A stretch of 64,000 nucleotides of DNA, from NCBI GenBank assembly GCA_026545765.1, contig CM048839.1, positions 24,056,566-24,120,565 of the forward strand, read 5' to 3'. Position numbers and translations under genes: made by a program. Below the pieces are notes generated by a model. The model was given only the letters and a program-made list of their open reading frames with translations. It was not told the DNA's origin and made no database searches. This DNA is from Plantago major (Eukaryota; Streptophyta; Magnoliopsida; Lamiales; Plantaginaceae). Positions 60,542-64,000 of the stretch are shown one piece after another; within the stretch, counting starts at the first letter, position 1, and each line of letters starts with the position of its first letter.

Positions 60542-61259
60542 TTAGGAGCCACCATGAATGCTCTGCAGCAGATATTTGGCATTGTGTAGAACAGCATCCG
60601 TCTCCTCATTTGCAGCATCAAGTAAGCGGAGTTCCTTAATCTCCTCCTGCCATTTTTCCATCTGTTCCTTGTGGATTCTGCCAAATATCATAGTCAGAAA
60701 CGCACAACAGGTTCTCGGTTTCGTAACAAACCACCATATGTAGTAACTCACTTACGAAATAAGTCTTTCCTCAAATTCATTGCTCACTTCTTTCAGCATA
60801 GATTTCCCTGATTCCAGCAGCTCAGACACCTTTACAAAAATGAAATCAGATGCATGTTAATACTAGTAGTAACACTTCTGAATGATATGAACTATGAAGT
60901 GAGTCTGAAAGACATAACCAATCAGTTTCACGAGAAGGTATGCCATGTACTCAGTATTCTAGACCAAACTAATTTCATCAAGACATTTTACCAGTTGAGT
61001 AAAATTGTTGATTTTCTCAAGAATGTTGGTGATCTCAGCCTCTATTTGTTCAGAATTTGCAGCTGTTGCCTCAGTTTCTTCATCTGCAAGCTGTTCTCCA
61101 GAGCCATTTTCCACCATGGTCTCATTTTCCACCTATAGTCGCATAACTAGTAATTAGTAAAACTTGAGTTCTCATCTCACTTTGGCAGTCAAGGAGAAGA
61201 AGAGAGGACATACCGAGGGTTTCATGCGTTTTGCAATGCTCATGGTACCTTCATCTTCC
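60542..61259 (-). CDS. small coiled-coil protein, function unknown
   Basis: Four coding exons on the minus strand join in frame to 132 residues: 61259-61212, 61132-60992, 60829-60756, 60677-60542. The protein is acidic in its first half (GSGEQLADEETEATAANSEQ). From about residue 45 it is predicted helical with heptad-like spacing (NILEKINNFTQLVSELLES, FEERLISIHKEQMEKW, EEIKELRLLDAANEETDAVL). No catalytic motif, signal peptide or membrane segment. The size and make-up resemble subunits of small coiled-coil complexes (for example BLOC-type), but that is a guess. A splice acceptor eight bases above the start codon (tttacag ending at 61268) indicates that the leader is spliced. Confidence 0.82.
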
Positions 61260-62280
61260 ATTATAAAACTGGCCTGTAAAGACTACAGAAAGGAAGAATG
61301 TTAACTTATCTCACCTTGGAAGCAAGAAGTATCCATAAATAGCACAATGTAAACAGAAATCCGCAACTACTTGAGCATAACAAGGTATAAATTCTGTAAC
61401 ATATCAACTGCATTAATGGATTTACTCTATGTAGAAATAAAACATGTTGGAAATAATCAGGTGCAACAATACATATACACTGTACTACAAAAATCAACAG
61501 GCAATCAATCTAAGTCACCCTGAATGAGCTAAGGTTCTAGAAATATCCTCCAGATAAGGTCTCAGAGTCTCGAAAACACATAATTCTAGATATTTTCGTG
61601 ACTTCCAGTGGACTGTATAGATATAATAATCATCAAACAATACAGTTGATAAACAATCGAGATCAAAATGTTCAACTAGAAGATCGGAAAACAGGAGGTA
61701 TATCCAGATCTGCCAAACTTAACACCAATCTTTGGAAACTACATCAGATGACAAATTACAAACAGAGATTCATCACAAATTGGATCATAACACATATTTT
61801 ACCCCAAAAAAATGCCGAGACCTGAGACTGTAGCAGTACAGTATACATATAGCAACGTGCGGTCATAATGTGAGTAAGATTGCGGAAAACGAAATCTACA
61901 GAGCTCCAATTCGAATACCTTTTGCTGTAAATCGAACTGTAAACCAAGGTAATGCGACTGATTCTTCGAAACAGCTGCAATTTCAGAGACGGAAAGGGAA
62001 TTAGCTAGAATTACAGAGATTTACACAAACAAATCATACTGCAACTCGATTGATTTCCTGTCACGGAATTGAATCGATTCACAATTTCACAAGAGAGAAA
62101 GGGGAATTTACCAGATGCTGGAAAAATGAGAATTTGTGCTGTCGATACTGGATGAAATGGTGTGCTTATTTCTCTACGAATTGCCGCCACTTCTATATAT
62201 TTCACTCAAATTTTTCGTGCCCGCCAGCCGGGCTGTGTAGGTCCACGTGAGATATCACTTTTGTGCACTATATCAGTTGT
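61260..62280. other. leader intron and promoter of the coiled-coil gene
   Basis: Non-coding sequence upstream of the minus-strand start codon. A non-coding first exon is expected near 62.0-62.2 kb, where sequence is less AT-rich, but I cannot fix it. No other gene. Confidence 0.4.
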
Positions 62281-62838
62281 TTGGAGAGATACCGTAATTT
62301 CTTTCCGATATTACGTAGAAATTTGAAAAATGTACAGTAAGTTGTTGATATTTTAATTATTGGTATTTTTATTTTGACGGTTCGATTTTGATACCTAATA
62401 ATGATATTTTGTTGGAAATGTACTCCTATAATATGTGTTACGTGTTACTTTGCAATTTTAAAATTTTCATGGGAGAACCTTAACTCATTTTAAGGGATAA
62501 GTGTACCATTACAGTATTAAACGCTCACTTTGCAATTTGCACACGAACAAATTTAATGGTGTACACTATAATGTTTTTCCCCCTAAAATAAGGATTCCAT
62601 ATAATCATAATTAAGCTATCTACCGATGATATTATCACGTTGTGATTAAATTTTACTTCAAATAGTGCGGTGTATGTTGTAAGTGTTTGATTAAAAGGTA
62701 TGTATTTGATCTCTTATGTTGAAAGTGACAATTTTCTCATTTTACCATCAAAATGGTAAAATACTTTTATAGATGGGATTTATTTGACTTTGTGGGTGTA
62801 ATTATAAGCCACGAGGATTAAAATACTCCATTTATATT

Positions 62839-63047
62839 CAATTAAACTCATTTTCAAATAATGTAGGTTACCGTAAGCCACAAGATTAATAACTTAGTTA
62901 TACATCATACAGAGCACAACTTTTGCATACTCTTATTCAAACATAATTCAATTAAGCACATTTTTCAAATAATGTAGGTTGCCATAAGCCACAAGATTAA
63001 CAACTTGGTTATCAATCATATAGGACACAACTTTTGCATACACTTAG
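62839..63047 (+). repeat. tandem duplication of about 105 bp
   Basis: Two head-to-tail copies carry caaataatgtaggtt, taagccacaagattaa and cacaacttttgcatac in the same order. They differ at scattered positions. Non-coding. Confidence 0.82.
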
Positions 63048-64000
63048 AACTTCCATGCATGCTCCATCCATACCGTTCATGGACGGATTAATGGAATTTG
63101 TCCATGGACGGAGCCAATAGCAGCGAGCGGAGCGAGCTGCAAGTAGCAGAGCAGAGCTCGCTGCTTTCAATGGCAGCCATGGCTGCTCTTATCCACTTAT
63201 TTTTTTTAAAATTCACGGTGGGTCGACCCACAAAATCTACCACATTTTTAATGTAGTTTCTTAAAGTCTTTTCGGTCTCTCCAAATGGCCGATCTCTCAG
63301 GAGACGAGCTCCTTATCGAAACATAAGTTGCAAATAGGTCTATGATTAGTTGTCATTATCACATCAAACATAAGTTGTAATAGTATCATATCAAATTCAT
63401 AAAATATAGACCGTACACAATCCAAATTAATATCGGTTCGAAATGATAAAAAATATGTTCGGGGAGCAAATTATATACAATACTATGTGATTATTTTTAA
63501 AGTTAGAGAACGAAATTTAAAATTATTAAAAATCAAACATCCCACTATTCCTCCGCCCATAAGTAGGATGGTAGGACTTAGGAGCATGACGATTGATATG
63601 GTTCGACCGGGACATTTCAAAACGCAACTTCTCATAGTTTGGCAATTGATGGATACGGGTGCCGGTCTGCCGGACAACCGTGCTCTATCAAAGCGTGGGG
63701 CTAACAGCTAACTACACGACTTGTCACTTTATCCCCCACCATTCTCTACATCCCCAAAAAACTTGCTCTTATCAATTCCAACAAAAGTCTCAACAGTAAA
63801 GTCAACAAAATCGAAATAGCAACTCCAACAAATCAAAATCCAATGAGCTGGAAAACTATTTCGAATCCATCCAATTTCGCATGTACCAATTTACAAATTT
63901 GCGATCGCCATTTCCAAAGTTTACAACTAACACTCTCAAAATCGAATCCAACACAAATGGCAATCTCTCACTGCTGTATACGGCCAGCGATTAGCTTCGC
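63048..64000. other. right end of window, no gene recognised
   Basis: A short inverted pair of tccatggacgg/ccgttcatgga words and an agcgagcgg-rich patch occur at 63080-63190. Open stretches on both strands at 63480-63711 overlap each other and show no family motif. Confidence 0.4.

Noticed and set aside
63483..63711. Overlapping open frames on both strands near the right edge
   Set aside because: Neither has a recognisable family pattern; overlapping antisense frames of this size are expected by chance.

Overview
This window is nuclear DNA of a flowering plant. The genes have GT-AG introns, two products look plastid-targeted, and most of the intergenic space is plant transposon sequence (Helitron, MULE, CACTA, Harbinger, Stowaway, Ty1/copia). 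The DNA is AT-rich and the gene content fits a eudicot. I cannot name the species; an asterid is only a guess.

Eight protein-coding genes could be assembled exon by exon, and all keep an open frame across their splice sites. They are ORC4 (7440-11401, +, 16 exons), a FATB-type acyl-ACP thioesterase (13522-15108, +, 6 exons), plastid class I fructose-bisphosphate aldolase (16973-20281, -, 6 exons), a small RHA2-like RING-H2 protein (30916-31299, +, intronless), a group-1 sulfate transporter with STAS domain (31920-37066, -, 13 exons), a Rad60-SLD/NFATC2IP-like SUMO-like-domain protein (47303-52032, -, 6 exons, the first coding exon being only ATG), a lipid phosphate phosphatase (53213-56817, -, 9 exons) and a small coiled-coil protein (60542-61259, -, 4 coding exons). 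They are unrelated housekeeping or signalling genes, not a functional cluster.

The intergenic space is a stack of mobile elements, many of them delimited to the base. A Helitron remnant (516-6669, minus orientation) has a terminal hairpin plus CTAG and a TC start; it carries broken PIF1-type helicase and is itself hit by a Stowaway-like MITE (2638-2877) and a MULE (4945-5931, 9-bp target duplication). A short LTR element (20773-22930, TSD AATAT, minus) and a decayed Ty1/copia element (25060-29942, TSD AGGAC, plus) lie between the aldolase and RING genes. From 38.5 to 46.0 kb there is a broken CACTA element (end at 41727), a partial MULE relative, a Pack-MULE (42160-43477, 9-bp TSD) that captured an exon of a Gfo/Idh/MocA-type oxidoreductase plus a second fragment, and a further MULE relative (45013-46019). 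A Harbinger-like element (57364-58473, TSD TTA) and a GAGCTCG-rich inverted-repeat element (about 58606-59075) lie between the phosphatase and coiled-coil genes.

The least ordinary features are the Pack-MULE with its chimeric 200-codon frame, and the related MULEs whose interiors are arrays of short palindromic words built on AGCT, each copy using its own version of the word. No prokaryote-style system, CRISPR array or virus gene was seen.
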